Source of the DNA: Spirochaetales bacterium
GTDB lineage: Bacteria > Spirochaetota > Spirochaetia > UBA9216
Assembly (NCBI GenBank): GCA_016839055.1
Contig: JAEKNX010000017.1
Span: 1-64,000, forward strand
Reading direction: 5' to 3'
Length of the DNA: 64,000 nucleotides
The notes under the pieces were generated by a model. That model saw only the letters and a list, made by a program, of their open reading frames with translations. It searched no databases and was not told the DNA's origin. The first letter of the stretch is position 1; every line of letters begins with the position of its first letter. A program made the position numbers and the translations under genes. Positions 38,931-47,622 of this stretch are shown here, piece after piece.

Positions 38931-39901
38931 ACGCCCCCCTCATAAATCGATGAGATAACCTCATCCATCGGCATGGTTGAGATGCTGATATCACTTATGT
39001 TGTGCCTTGTAACCAGGGCCGACATCACTTTTTTCATTGAAGTAACAGTTAGGTCCACTTCGAGCTTGGCCGAGCAGCCCTTCTCTTTCAGCAGTTCAAC
39101 GCCTTTCATGTTAAGCGCCACCGGTTCTTCAAGCCTTACATTGATTATTCTCTTGTTAAGCAGAGAATATTTCATCTGTTTCACCGAACCGTCCCAGACC
39201 ATCTGCCCCTTGTTAATTACAATAACCCTGCGACAGATCTTCTCGATGTCGCAGGTGTCATGGGACGTAAGAAATACAGTAACCTTGCTGTCCTGGTTTA
39301 TTCTCGTGATAAGCTCACGAATTCTCTGCTTGACCACTACATCAAGACCGATTGTCGGCTCATCGAGAAAGAGGATCTCAGGGCTATGGATGAGAGACGC
39401 GGCTATTTCACACCTGATTCTCTGACCAAGGGATAATTTCCTTACAGCCTGATTAAGAAAGGGGCCAATTTCAAAAACTTGAGTCAGGTAAGCTACCCGC
39501 TTCTTGATCTCAGGGGCGCTCAGATTATAAATACTACCTAAAAGATCAAAAGAATCGGACGGAGGAAGATGATACCATAGCTGACTCTTCTGGCCGAAGA
39601 CGGCACCGATTCGGTAGGCTAGTTTCTTTCTGTCTTTATGGGGGTCCATATTTAGTACGGAAACCCGCCCCTCGTCAGGATAGAGGATACCGGTTATAAG
39701 TTTAATCGTCGTCGATTTTCCTGCGCCGTTGGGACCTATGAAGGCGGTAATCTCCCCTTCTTCAACCGAAAAAGAGATATCATTCACAGCCTCTATAGAC
39801 CTATACTCCGGAGAAAACATGTTTTTCAGGGAACCTTTGAATCCGCTGCCCTTTACCCTGCTTTTAAATGTTTTGCTTAAACCATCTACTTCCAGCACCA
39901 T
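38927..39901 (-). CDS. ABC exporter ATPase (NatA-like)
   Basis: 324 residues. Walker A GPNGAGKST, signature LSLGQRIRCEIAASL, Walker B ILFLDEPTIGLD and H-loop LTSHD are intact; a C-terminal extension of about 90 residues follows. I start at ATG 39901 (MVLEVDGL), seven bases after GGGG; the longer frame to 39925 would run through the hairpin. Preceded by a long hairpin-rich leader. Cargo unknown. Confidence 0.88.
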   Translation of the reverse strand: MVLEVDGLSKTFKSRVKGSGFKGSLKNMFSPEYRSIEAVNDISFSVEEGEITAFIGPNGAGKSTTIKLITGILYPDEGRVSVLNMDPHKDRKKLAYRIGAVFGQKSQLWYHLPPSDSFDLLGSIYNLSAPEIKKRVAYLTQVFEIGPFLNQAVRKLSLGQRIRCEIAASLIHSPEILFLDEPTIGLDVVVKQRIRELITRINQDSKVTVFLTSHDTCDIEKICRRVIVINKGQMVWDGSVKQMKYSLLNKRIINVRLEEPVALNMKGVELLKEKGCSAKLEVDLTVTSMKKVMSALVTRHNISDISISTMPMDEVISSIYEGGV

Positions 39902-39919
39902 AAACAACCCCTTATTTTG

Positions 39920-39960
39920 AGGCAACTCAATAACACGTAATTGTGAATATTGAGTTGCCT
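39920..39960 (-). promoter_or_regulatory. Inverted repeat just upstream of the ABC exporter ribosome site
   Basis: Perfect 13-base inverted repeat (AGGCAACTCAATA / TATTGAGTTGCCT) with a 15-base spacer. In the mRNA it would form a hairpin whose 3' foot is directly before the GGGG ribosome site at 39908-39911; on DNA it could be an operator. Confidence 0.6.
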
Positions 39961-40017
39961 TGGAGTTTATTTATTTCCTTATCAGTCAATAAATAAACAT
40001 CCATTACATCTATTGTA

Positions 40018-40047
40018 GATAGTTAAAAACTGCAGTTTTTAACTATC
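40018..40047. promoter_or_regulatory. 30-base perfect palindrome in the exporter leader
   Basis: Centre CTGCAG at 40030-40035, arms GATAGTTAAAAACTG and its complement, no loop. Either a strong hairpin or a dyad operator. A smaller inverted repeat ATCTA-ttg-TAGAT overlaps its edge (40008-40020). Confidence 0.6.
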
Positions 40048-40052
40048 CTGTA

Positions 40053-40088
40053 TAAAAAAAAGACCCGCCGGTTAAAACCAACGGGTCT
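40053..40088 (-). terminator. Terminator-like hairpin within the exporter leader
   Basis: On the minus strand: stem AGACCCG / CGGGTCT with inner pairing GGTT/AACC, followed by eight T. It lies about 150 bases before the ATPase gene and directly after the 24-codon leader frame, so it could end the upstream transcript or act as an attenuator. Confidence 0.75.
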
Positions 40089-40110
40089 GAAAATACAATG
40101 CTACCGCCGG

Positions 40111-40185
40111 TCAGGTTTTCTCATAGTTAACGAGGACGAGTTTAGGTAGTGCTGAAATAATCTGAAAATTAACTGAAACCGGCAT
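40111..40185 (-). CDS. Possible 24-codon leader peptide
   Basis: ATG at 40185 with TGGAG seven bases upstream; product MPVSVNFQIISALPKLVLVN plus YEKT, stop TGA at 40111-40113. The stop is 23 bases before the terminator hairpin. No known leader peptide is recognised; the frame could be chance, but its placement between a ribosome site and an attenuator-like hairpin is suggestive. Confidence 0.4.
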   Translation of the reverse strand: MPVSVNFQIISALPKLVLVNYEKT

Positions 40186-40340
40186 ATTTACTCCATTTAA
40201 AAGTGCGTTCTTACAACGCTTGAGTTTATAATAAAAAAAGATGTATTTCATGTCAATTGCATTAAAAAAAAAGACGTTATTCAATTGTTTGAATTTTTAA
40301 CCACGGTATCAACTTCACTGACTATATGCTACGTGTAAAA

Positions 40341-40628
40341 TCAGCCAACCTTCTTCTTGCTAAATTCATCTTCGATTTTCTCGGCTAAAAAGACTTTAAG
40401 AAGTGATTGGTAAGGGACGTCACGCTTGTTTGCCAAGATTTTTAAATCGTCAATCAAGTCCTGAGGTAATCGGATAGAAATAGATTTTGTTGTGGGCTTC
40501 AGTTTAGGAAATCGGGCTACTTGGGACTCATCCCAGTCCAAATAGTCCGTTGAATCATGATCTTCCCAGAATTTGCGTTCTTCCATCTCATTTTCAAACT
40601 CAGGAAGTTCTTTTTTGGTTGTCTTCAT
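40341..40628 (-). CDS. brnA: BrnA-type antitoxin
   Basis: 95 residues. C-terminal ribbon-helix-helix-like segment (SISIRLPQDLIDDLKILANK) and acidic N-terminal part (FWEDHDSTDYLDWDES) as in BrnA. Antitoxin of the BrnT ribonuclease and probable autorepressor of the pair. Overlaps the end of brnT by 29 bases. Confidence 0.88.
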   Translation of the reverse strand: MKTTKKELPEFENEMEERKFWEDHDSTDYLDWDESQVARFPKLKPTTKSISIRLPQDLIDDLKILANKRDVPYQSLLKVFLAEKIEDEFSKKKVG

Positions 40629-40905
40629 ATACTCTAATCTCCCTTTTGGTCATCTCTCTGGCAGAGATAACTCGGATTTTATCAGAACGAATAGTAAACG
40701 CGATGAAAAGCAGCCTATCATGATTTGTTTGCCCCAAAGCATAAAACCGCTCTTCTGTTCGAGAGTGCTTACAGTCACGCTTAACCACTAAGGGATGATT
40801 GAAGAAAATCTGCTCAGCCTCAGTATTAAAAACGTTGTGCTTTCCAATATTTTTATAGAAATTATCCTCATCCCAATCGAAACCGACAATATTGGAAAAA
40901 TCCAC
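40600..40905 (-). CDS. brnT: BrnT-type ribonuclease toxin
   Basis: 101 residues. Family opening VGFDWDEDNFYKNIGKHNV and later ERFYALGQTNHDRLLFIAFT, IRVISAREMTKRE. BrnT is a RelE-fold ribonuclease that stops translation and is held by BrnA. I choose the GTG at 40905, five bases after GAGGAGG; the in-frame ATG at 40929 would lie before that ribosome site. Confidence 0.9.
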   Translation of the reverse strand: MDFSNIVGFDWDEDNFYKNIGKHNVFNTEAEQIFFNHPLVVKRDCKHSRTEERFYALGQTNHDRLLFIAFTIRSDKIRVISAREMTKREIRVYEDNQKRTS

Positions 40906-41020
40906 TAAAGCCTCCTCGTTTGTATACAATCATAATATACAACAAAAGGCTGTGATTGAAAAGGTTTAATTTATTATCTTAAATTCTAATTCTGTACTAA
41001 ACTCCGCATTATCCATAATA

Positions 41021-42340
41021 TCAGCTATCCATAAAGCTTATAGAATCGATAGCCCTATCAACCTCGGGAATAGTCTTGAATTTCGGCTTATCAATAAAGA
41101 GCTCTCCATGCATAACCATACTGACCTCCTTGAGGCTTCTGATATCCTCAAGGGGATTCTTTTGGACAACTATCAAATCAGATGCCTTGTCCGCCTCGAG
41201 AGTTCCGGTTACGTCGTCTATTCCCATAATCTCCGCGTTTATCCGGGTGGCGCTGTCGATTGCCCTTTGGGCGGACATTCCTGCGTATTTGATGACAAAC
41301 TCAAGCTCGCGCCAGGTATTGTACTGAGTAACAAATGGAGTTGAAGCATCGGTTCCAAGCCCTACCTTTATCCCGGCCTTTACAGCAGTCTTCATCCCGG
41401 AAATCATCCCCTCATAAACCATTACCGAGTTTTTTATCTGTACATCAGTCATATATGTAATAGACGAATCAAGATTTCCTATGGTTATCGCCGGATAAAG
41501 GGTCGGGATCAGTGATGAGTAGCCGCGCAGAGATTTCGGGTTATGAAGGAAGAGTTCTATCATCTCATCATCTAAACTTGCACCATGCTCGATGGTATCA
41601 ACCCCGGCCTTCAGGGCTATTCTAACCCCTTCAGTGCTCTCCGCATGGGAGGCAACCATTAAGCCCGCCATATGAGCCTCTACGCAGGCGGCTGTCACCT
41701 CTTCGAGACTCATTGTCGGACGACCGGCTTCTCCGAGCTTTAGCGCGTCGGTAACCCCGCCTGTGCTGGCAATCTTTATAACATCTACCTGTTCCTGAAT
41801 ATTCCTCCGCACAGCCCTGCGAACCTCCCAGGGTGAGTCGGCAACTACCCCGAAATTTCGGCCATGGCCGCCGGTTGGGGTAATAATGGGGCCCGAAACA
41901 AGGAGACGGGGTCCAGGCGCCTTACCGCTGTTTACCATATTCCTGAGCTTAATATCCGTATAGAACAGATCACCCATGGACCTGCAGGTAGTTACCCCGG
42001 AGTGCAGCTGAGCGGCCGCATTAGTTTTCATCATCCCAAGTAAGAGCGAACGCCCAATACGGGTCTTAAGGATCTTAAGGAGACGCTCCTGGCTCGCTCC
42101 CGCCGAGCTTGCCTTTGTGCCCTTCCCGGTGAGTGGCAGATGCATATGGGCATTTATCAGGCCCGGCAGTACATACTTTCCGCCCAGGTCTATGGTTTTA
42201 TAACCGGAGGTATCTTTTATATCTTCTGATCTGCCTACCGCAAAGATTTTACCACTTCTTATCAGGAGAGTCATGGCAGGTTGTATGCCCGCCTTCTTGC
42301 CGTCTATAAGATTACAATTTACTAAAGCGTAATTAGCCAT
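41021..42340 (-). CDS. Metal-dependent amidohydrolase
   Basis: About 439 residues of the amidohydrolase superfamily (imidazolonepropionase/prolidase-like). Metal ligands: INAHMHLP (HxH), Lys in DVIKIASTGG, His in VASHAES and IEHGAS, Asp in GLGTDAST. Start at ATG 42340, two bases after the stop of the membrane gene upstream, rather than 42352. The operon with two membrane proteins suggests that the substrate is imported or secreted by them. Confidence 0.88.
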   Translation of the reverse strand: MANYALVNCNLIDGKKAGIQPAMTLLIRSGKIFAVGRSEDIKDTSGYKTIDLGGKYVLPGLINAHMHLPLTGKGTKASSAGASQERLLKILKTRIGRSLLLGMMKTNAAAQLHSGVTTCRSMGDLFYTDIKLRNMVNSGKAPGPRLLVSGPIITPTGGHGRNFGVVADSPWEVRRAVRRNIQEQVDVIKIASTGGVTDALKLGEAGRPTMSLEEVTAACVEAHMAGLMVASHAESTEGVRIALKAGVDTIEHGASLDDEMIELFLHNPKSLRGYSSLIPTLYPAITIGNLDSSITYMTDVQIKNSVMVYEGMISGMKTAVKAGIKVGLGTDASTPFVTQYNTWRELEFVIKYAGMSAQRAIDSATRINAEIMGIDDVTGTLEADKASDLIVVQKNPLEDIRSLKEVSMVMHGELFIDKPKFKTIPEVDRAIDSISFMDS

Positions 42341-42342
42341 TT

Positions 42343-43011
42343 TTAAGCCCATCCTTTTTTATAAAAAATCCGCGCGGAGATTACCGCAATAGCTATTCCA
42401 ACAGGAACAAGAATGCCCATAGCCCCGGCAAGAGACGGAACAAAGGCAAAAAGAAGTATCATAAACAACAGAGGCAGAAGAGCCATCTTTACATGTTTGG
42501 AAACAATCATAACGCAGAATCCCCCAAGCAGGGCTGGAAGGAGGTTATCGAAGGCGGGTTTCAGGAAATCGGTCTGAAGACCAGTCTGGATATCTGTAAG
42601 TAGAAACAGGATCAGAAAAAGGGAAATAACCAGGGTTGTCACTATAGAGGATACGGCAATAGCAATAGTAGAGATAACCTCAGCCTCCTCTGACCCCTTC
42701 TCGGCCCCTGCGGCTTTCATCGCATTTATGGCGCATGGCAGCTTAAGGTTACTGATATTTCCCGTCACAAAGGCCAGGTATGAACCGCCGGTTCCAAGCA
42801 TCGGCATATAGGAAAAGGCTTCAACGGAACCTGCCACCCAGAAGATGAGAATCACGCTTAAAGAGCCCTTCAAAAAAACCTGAAGATTCGGCCATGAATC
42901 AAAGACAATGCAGGTAATAACAGGCACAGAAAACATGAGGATTGCGCCGGCGACCATCCAGCGTCTTCCAATTCCATGCATTCGTTCACGATAGTTTATT
43001 TCAGTTTTCAT
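42343..43011 (-). CDS. Membrane protein of the amidohydrolase operon
   Basis: 222 residues with five or six hydrophobic segments and a short central loop (MKAAGAEKGSEEAEVISTIA). I do not recognise the family. Lies 18 bases after the DUF5058-like gene and two bases before the amidohydrolase, so the three are surely co-transcribed; the two membrane proteins may form one transporter. Confidence 0.7.
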   Translation of the reverse strand: MKTEINYRERMHGIGRRWMVAGAILMFSVPVITCIVFDSWPNLQVFLKGSLSVILIFWVAGSVEAFSYMPMLGTGGSYLAFVTGNISNLKLPCAINAMKAAGAEKGSEEAEVISTIAIAVSSIVTTLVISLFLILFLLTDIQTGLQTDFLKPAFDNLLPALLGGFCVMIVSKHVKMALLPLLFMILLFAFVPSLAGAMGILVPVGIAIAVISARIFYKKGWA

Positions 43012-43029
43012 ATATGCCTCCTAGGCAGG

Positions 43030-43761
43030 TTAACCGGAAATAGAAGAAACCAGGTTTGTGATTGGAATGGATAAAAGCATTGCACCTATCATGCTGATAG
43101 GAAGGGCATAGTTTTCCATTGCATTTGATTTCATATGTTTTGATATAAAGTTACACAGGATCATTATCAGCGCTGAAATAATCACGACAACAACAGGAAT
43201 CCATCCGCCTATTCCGCCTGTAGTCCCGCTGAACTGGGCTCCGAGGAAGGTAGCAATCATCCCGATAAACAGAGATACACCGAAGAGCTCACTCCAGCGT
43301 TTGTTCTTACTCTCAATTTTAGCCATGCCCCGTTCTATCTTCTTTCCAAAGATCGGAACCACAATAAAGGCCGGAAGAGTTCCTATTGTCATCGCCCAAA
43401 GAATGGCACTGAAAACTTCCGGATTGCTAATCTGATCAGACATAGTATAACCATATCCGGAGACAGCTGAGGCTGCGACAGTAGTTTCATAGGCAAGAGA
43501 GCCAACCACTGACAGGCGCAGCCATGGAACCGCCAGCCCCAGGGCTTTTGACAGCACAAGGATTCCCATGGCGATTGATATTGAAGGAATGATTGTGAAA
43601 ACTGCGCTTGATACAACAGTCTTTTTCAGCGTTTCGGTTTTCATTCCCAGTTTCTTTGCTCTTTTCCAGGCAAGTACAGAAAAGTAGATTGATTGAATAA
43701 ATACAAATCCAATCACTACCGCAGCAAGCAGGTATAAAATCCCGCTGTTCGGATTAAGCAT
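43030..43761 (-). CDS. DUF5058-like membrane protein
   Basis: 243 residues, six or seven hydrophobic segments. The opening SGILYLLAAVVIGFVFIQSI and the SLAYETTVAASAVSG segment resemble DUF5058, a family of unknown function; assignment from memory of the pattern. First gene of the operon. Confidence 0.65.
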   Translation of the reverse strand: MLNPNSGILYLLAAVVIGFVFIQSIYFSVLAWKRAKKLGMKTETLKKTVVSSAVFTIIPSISIAMGILVLSKALGLAVPWLRLSVVGSLAYETTVAASAVSGYGYTMSDQISNPEVFSAILWAMTIGTLPAFIVVPIFGKKIERGMAKIESKNKRWSELFGVSLFIGMIATFLGAQFSGTTGGIGGWIPVVVVIISALIMILCNFISKHMKSNAMENYALPISMIGAMLLSIPITNLVSSISG

Positions 43762-44013
43762 CCTTTACCTCTTTTCCCTATAAGAATGGGTTAATAATAA
43801 AAAAGACCGGCAGACCTATAGCTGTGGTTCCAGCCTTTTTTTAAGATATTATGAATAAATATTTATACATCTATTATTATATCGCCAGCAGTATACAACA
43901 GATTTGAGACTTATACGAAACAGTTTTTCTGAAATTAAAAATAAAGCCACTACGGCTTCCATTAGTGAATCAAGGAGCCGGGACTGTTTAGATCCCTTCC
44001 AATATTTTTAATA
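43762..44013 (-). promoter_or_regulatory. Leader of the amidohydrolase operon with T-tailed hairpin
   Basis: On the minus strand a TATAAT lies near 43882-43877, and a GC-rich hairpin (43806-43838, outer pairs GGCTGG / CCGGTC) ends in six T about 40 bases before the first gene. The hairpin has mismatches, so a role as attenuator is only possible. Nothing else seen in this stretch. Confidence 0.35.
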
Positions 44014-44057
44014 AAGTATAAAAGAAAAGGGCTGGCTCATTGCTTATGTTCCAGCCC
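44014..44057 (-). terminator. Terminator of the DUF6326 gene
   Basis: Stem GGGCTGG / CCAGCCC with a 15-base loop; on the minus strand it is followed by TTTTCTTTTAT. Lies 64 bases after the DUF6326 stop codon. Confidence 0.85.
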
Positions 44058-44120
44058 CTTATTTATGTTTTATACAATATTCTGCAGTAAAGCTATCAAA
44101 GAGTATAAAACCGGAACAAG

Positions 44121-44516
44121 CTATTCTTCTTTTTCCTTCCACGTCCATGCAAACCAGATTATCAATAACATACAGGCTACCTCGATTGTTGCGAAGAACA
44201 AATATGATCCACTCGTGTTTCCTCCGCCAATAACCCAAAGAATAGTAATTGCACATGCGACAATGTTCACCCAACGGTTAATTCGGAATTGGAGAATCCT
44301 GGACAGGACGATCATTGCTATAGGAATTTCCACAAGCACTGAAAATACTAGCAGAAACATTGGCATTGGCTCCAGCGCCATCATTTCTTCCAATGCTCCG
44401 GGATTTAGAAAACCAATAATATCCGCAAAAACCATATTAAACATTACGAAAATCCATAAGGTTGAAAGTATAACTTTCATATCTACATTACCTATACAAT
44501 TTCTACTTGTACTCAT
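44121..44516 (-). CDS. DUF6326-type small membrane protein
   Basis: 131 residues with four hydrophobic segments. Family landmarks: LSTLWIFVMFNMVFADIIGF and EIPIAMIVLSRILQFRINRW. Function unknown. AGGAG lies seven bases before the ATG. Confidence 0.8.
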   Translation of the reverse strand: MSTSRNCIGNVDMKVILSTLWIFVMFNMVFADIIGFLNPGALEEMMALEPMPMFLLVFSVLVEIPIAMIVLSRILQFRINRWVNIVACAITILWVIGGGNTSGSYLFFATIEVACMLLIIWFAWTWKEKEE

Positions 44517-44580
44517 TTGTCACTCCTTTAATATACCTAAATAGAATAAAAATGTAATCGAACATACTACAATAAAAGAA

Positions 44581-45129
44581 TCAGCCTGTTGTCTGAAAAA
44601 GTCCCAACGTGAGCATTAAAGTGATCAGGCCGGTTAAAATGTAAAGAATTATCTTTATCTTGTTATTAAAATCACGCATTTCCCATCTTTGAATCAGAAA
44701 AGAGAATAAAGCTGTTTGAAGAACCAGCTCAGGTAGATAGAGAAGATGAAACAAGGGTGGAAGCTTTGTATAGATTACCCCTTCTATCGAACCAGGTGCA
44801 GCTCCAGCTGGTCCAAAGACGGCAAATACCATAATCACAAGCCAAAGCTTAAGCCAATCATTCTTCTTCTCAATAAACACATGAAAAATGGGATACAGTG
44901 CGCCTGCAAACAGAAGTCCTCTGATAAATTGAAATAAAGGACCGGCCATCACTATCAATGAATCACTGTGCTTAAAAAACACCGTTACGATTTCGATAGG
45001 ATGCTGTTCATAGTACCCCAGAGAATGGATCTTCAATGTAAAAGTAAGGAACCCGATGAAAAAATAGGATAGAAACTGGATTACTGAGACCCTTAAGGCA
45101 AAAGTTAAAAAGTTGTTTTTCTGCTTCAT
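44581..45129 (-). CDS. Membrane protein of unknown function
   Basis: 182 residues, about five hydrophobic segments (for example VSVIQFLSYFFIGFLTF and LIQRWEMRDFNNKIKIILYI near the end). Start at ATG 45129 with GGAGG five bases upstream; the longer frame to 45216 has no ribosome site. Sits 64 bases before the DUF6326 gene, likely the same transcript. Not recognised. Confidence 0.72.
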   Translation of the reverse strand: MKQKNNFLTFALRVSVIQFLSYFFIGFLTFTLKIHSLGYYEQHPIEIVTVFFKHSDSLIVMAGPLFQFIRGLLFAGALYPIFHVFIEKKNDWLKLWLVIMVFAVFGPAGAAPGSIEGVIYTKLPPLFHLLYLPELVLQTALFSFLIQRWEMRDFNNKIKIILYILTGLITLMLTLGLFQTTG

Positions 45130-45225
45130 GCAAACCTCCAATTGAAATAAATAGTTAGTATGTTCATTTATCAGGAATTGAACATCTTCATAAATCTCAC
45201 AATAGCCAAAGGTCACAACGAGGGC

Positions 45226-45282
45226 TATACGTATTTCTACTCACATCATAGGTACTCTGATTGTACGTAGAATCACGTATCG
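45226..45282. promoter_or_regulatory. Inverted repeat in divergent promoter region
   Basis: TATACGTATTTCTAC (45226-45240) and GTAGAATCACGTATCG (45267-45282) form an interrupted inverted repeat (two mismatches, 26-base spacer) between a minus-strand membrane gene and the plus-strand flavoprotein gene. A candidate operator for the membrane LuxR regulator at the end of this cluster. Confidence 0.4.
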
Positions 45283-45337
45283 ATTTTATCCTCCGCAGGA
45301 TATACAGCTGTTAATAAGAAAAGACAGGGAGGATTAA

Positions 45338-46165
45338 ATGAAAATATTGGTCATATCGGGGAGTCCCAGAAAAAAAGGCAACACCATGAGCATGGTAAAG
45401 ATTGTGGAGAAAGAGATGATGGAAATTGATGAAAGCATAGAGTTTGAATATATCCATCTTATAGATAAGGACCTCCGTTTCTGCCGCGGTTGTTCTCTAT
45501 GTTTGCGAGAGGGAGGAGATAAGTGCCCACTTAAAGATGATGGACAGCATATTTTAAAAAGCATGCATAATGCTGACGGTATTATTTTTGCGTCACCGGG
45601 ATACTCAGCCATGGTGTCGGGACTGATGAAAAACTTTATTGATCGCTTCATGTATCTGGATCATATTCCCGAACTTATTGCAAAACCGATTCTTATCATT
45701 TCAACCTCCGGTGGGGATGGGGTTATGGGAGCTCCCAATTATATGGCGAAAATGTCCTTTTACTGGTGGGCATGTAATATCATAGATATTATAGGCATCG
45801 GACATGCCTTTTACACCATTAATGATAAAGTTAAACGCCGAACCGAAAAAAAGCTCAGGAAAGCGGCTGAGAAATTATATGATACAGCCCGGTTAAAACC
45901 AGAACCCCGTCCAAGATTTATTCAGTATATGTACTTTGGGTTTAACAGAACCGAATTGGAAATTTCTTCCTCAGTAATGCCCTATCGTACCAGAGTATGG
46001 AAAGAAAATAACTGGTTGAAGATGAATTACTACTACAGCACAGGGGTTAATCCTCTTTTCAAACTAATCGGCGGCATTGTCTTTAGTGCCATGAAAATCT
46101 CATATAGGATTCTTCTTGGAAAAGATGGGGATAAAAAAATTGCTGCCTATGTTCGGGAGAATTGA
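45338..46165 (+). CDS. Iron-sulfur flavoprotein-like NAD(P)H:FMN reductase
   Basis: 275 residues. Flavodoxin-fold FMN site VISGSPRKKGNTMSM; cysteine pattern CRGCSLCLREGGDKC (CX2CX2CX7C) matches the compact 4Fe-4S motif of Isf-type flavoproteins; ASPGYSAMVSGLMKNFIDR follows. The C-terminal 80 residues carry an extra domain (ISYRILLGK...). Probable cytoplasmic electron-transfer enzyme. A GGGAGG site precedes the ATG. Confidence 0.87.
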   Translation: MKILVISGSPRKKGNTMSMVKIVEKEMMEIDESIEFEYIHLIDKDLRFCRGCSLCLREGGDKCPLKDDGQHILKSMHNADGIIFASPGYSAMVSGLMKNFIDRFMYLDHIPELIAKPILIISTSGGDGVMGAPNYMAKMSFYWWACNIIDIIGIGHAFYTINDKVKRRTEKKLRKAAEKLYDTARLKPEPRPRFIQYMYFGFNRTELEISSSVMPYRTRVWKENNWLKMNYYYSTGVNPLFKLIGGIVFSAMKISYRILLGKDGDKKIAAYVREN

Positions 46166-46196
46166 TATATGAACTGGTATCTGTTAATCTGTCATT

Positions 46197-47111
46197 ATGA
46201 ATTCTCTGTTTTTCTGGATGACATTGATTGTTCTGCTCTTATGCACCGGAGGGCTTATAGCGGCATTTATACTTCATTCTCTTCTCAGACTGATTTTCTG
46301 GATGAAAGAATTCATCTATATTCTATTCGGTGCGGTTTTAATCATGATTATGCAACTGTCCGTCATCTTGCCGGCAGTAGTTTCCCCAGTGACAGCGGAC
46401 AAGCTTTATTACAGTATGATTTTACTGAGTGGATTAATAATTGCATGGGGTTATCTGTCTTTCTTCGGTATCTGGAGGGAGGAGCACCCTAGCCGTTTCC
46501 TGAAGGGATTGATCACAGGATGGTCTTTACTTACCGGTCTGACCATCCTTCTTAAATGGTTAGGATGGGATCCGTCGTTTTACCTGGCTCTGAACCCCTT
46601 AACAACAATCCTTCCATCAGCGGTGATTATCTTCAGATATAAAGAACTAAAGCATAAGGAATTTGGAAATTATCTTGTGATCTTCAGCTTGCTCTCTATC
46701 TCTGGATACAGTTTTGAAATTGTCGAATATTTCATTATAAAAAACGGGAATTCCGCAGTTTTATCTCTGCCGACCGGTTTTTTTTCTTTCACCGGCTTCA
46801 GTCTCATTCTGGCTTTATTTGCCCTGTTTTTCAGTTTGAAAACTATATATGAGCTTAAGGGACAATTGAGCAGCAACGTCCCTTCGGAAAAACAGGTCAA
46901 TGATTATTGCATTCGAAACGAACTCACCGCAAGGGAAAGCCAAATTGTTGCAAAGCTTCTGCTGCGCTACACGCATCGTGAGATTGCGGAACAATTAGAG
47001 ATTTCACCCAGAACCGTTGAAAGGCATGTTTACAACCTATATCAAAAAACTGGACTATCCAGCCGTTTTGAGCTATATGATCTGATACGGGTAGAGAGAT
47101 GTTCTGATTAA
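46197..47111 (+). CDS. LuxR-type regulator with membrane-embedded N-terminus
   Basis: 304 residues: about seven hydrophobic segments to residue 225, then a LuxR helix-turn-helix (LTARESQIVAKLLLRYTHRE ... ISPRTVERHVYNLYQK). Same plan as the gene at 33545-34423. Lies 31 bases after the flavoprotein gene and is probably co-transcribed. No clear ribosome site precedes the chosen ATG, so the start is uncertain. Confidence 0.83.
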   Translation: MNSLFFWMTLIVLLLCTGGLIAAFILHSLLRLIFWMKEFIYILFGAVLIMIMQLSVILPAVVSPVTADKLYYSMILLSGLIIAWGYLSFFGIWREEHPSRFLKGLITGWSLLTGLTILLKWLGWDPSFYLALNPLTTILPSAVIIFRYKELKHKEFGNYLVIFSLLSISGYSFEIVEYFIIKNGNSAVLSLPTGFFSFTGFSLILALFALFFSLKTIYELKGQLSSNVPSEKQVNDYCIRNELTARESQIVAKLLLRYTHREIAEQLEISPRTVERHVYNLYQKTGLSSRFELYDLIRVERCSD

Positions 47112-47289
47112 AAGAACTTACGAAAAATATTTGACACTACGAATATTCTTTATTTCTTGCCATGATTCCCCCACCAGGAAAATTCCATCCTAGGCTTTTT
47201 ATAATTCAAAGGAAAATCGGGGGGTTTCCTACAGTCTCAACAGCCGCATGAGCTGCAGATCATACATCGGCGTGATTTTTGCTTTACAA

Positions 47290-47406
47290 AAGATTATTGC
47301 GCTGACTTTTAGCATAATCTAATAAATAACCACCTATACCTTCACCCTGGTTCTCTGGCCTTAAAAAAATTGCTGCAAGGTATTTATCTATCCGAGCAAT
47401 AAATCC
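47290..47406 (-). pseudogene. GNAT acetyltransferase relic (YjaB-like)
   Basis: On the minus strand one frame reads GFIARIDKYLAAIFLRPENQ then GEGIGGYLLDYAKSQRNNLL before a stop, the central acetyl-CoA-binding part of a YjaB-type acetyltransferase. No start codon, and both ends decay into stops. The remainder of 47112-47622 holds nothing else I can support. Confidence 0.6.
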
Positions 47407-47622
47407 TAGTATTATTTCCCCATTTGTTGCTCACAGGATTAATCGTCCAGTCCTCAGTCGGTTATTGTTCAGCTATATGTATCAGTTAGAACAGTCCACG
47501 AACTTACTGCGTTACTACTGTCCTGACTATAGCGCAGTTCAAAATAATTAGAATACATCCGAATACTCCCGTTCCGCTATGTTCTCGACTTTTTGTGAAA
47601 ATTCAATTTGTTGTGCTGCTCA

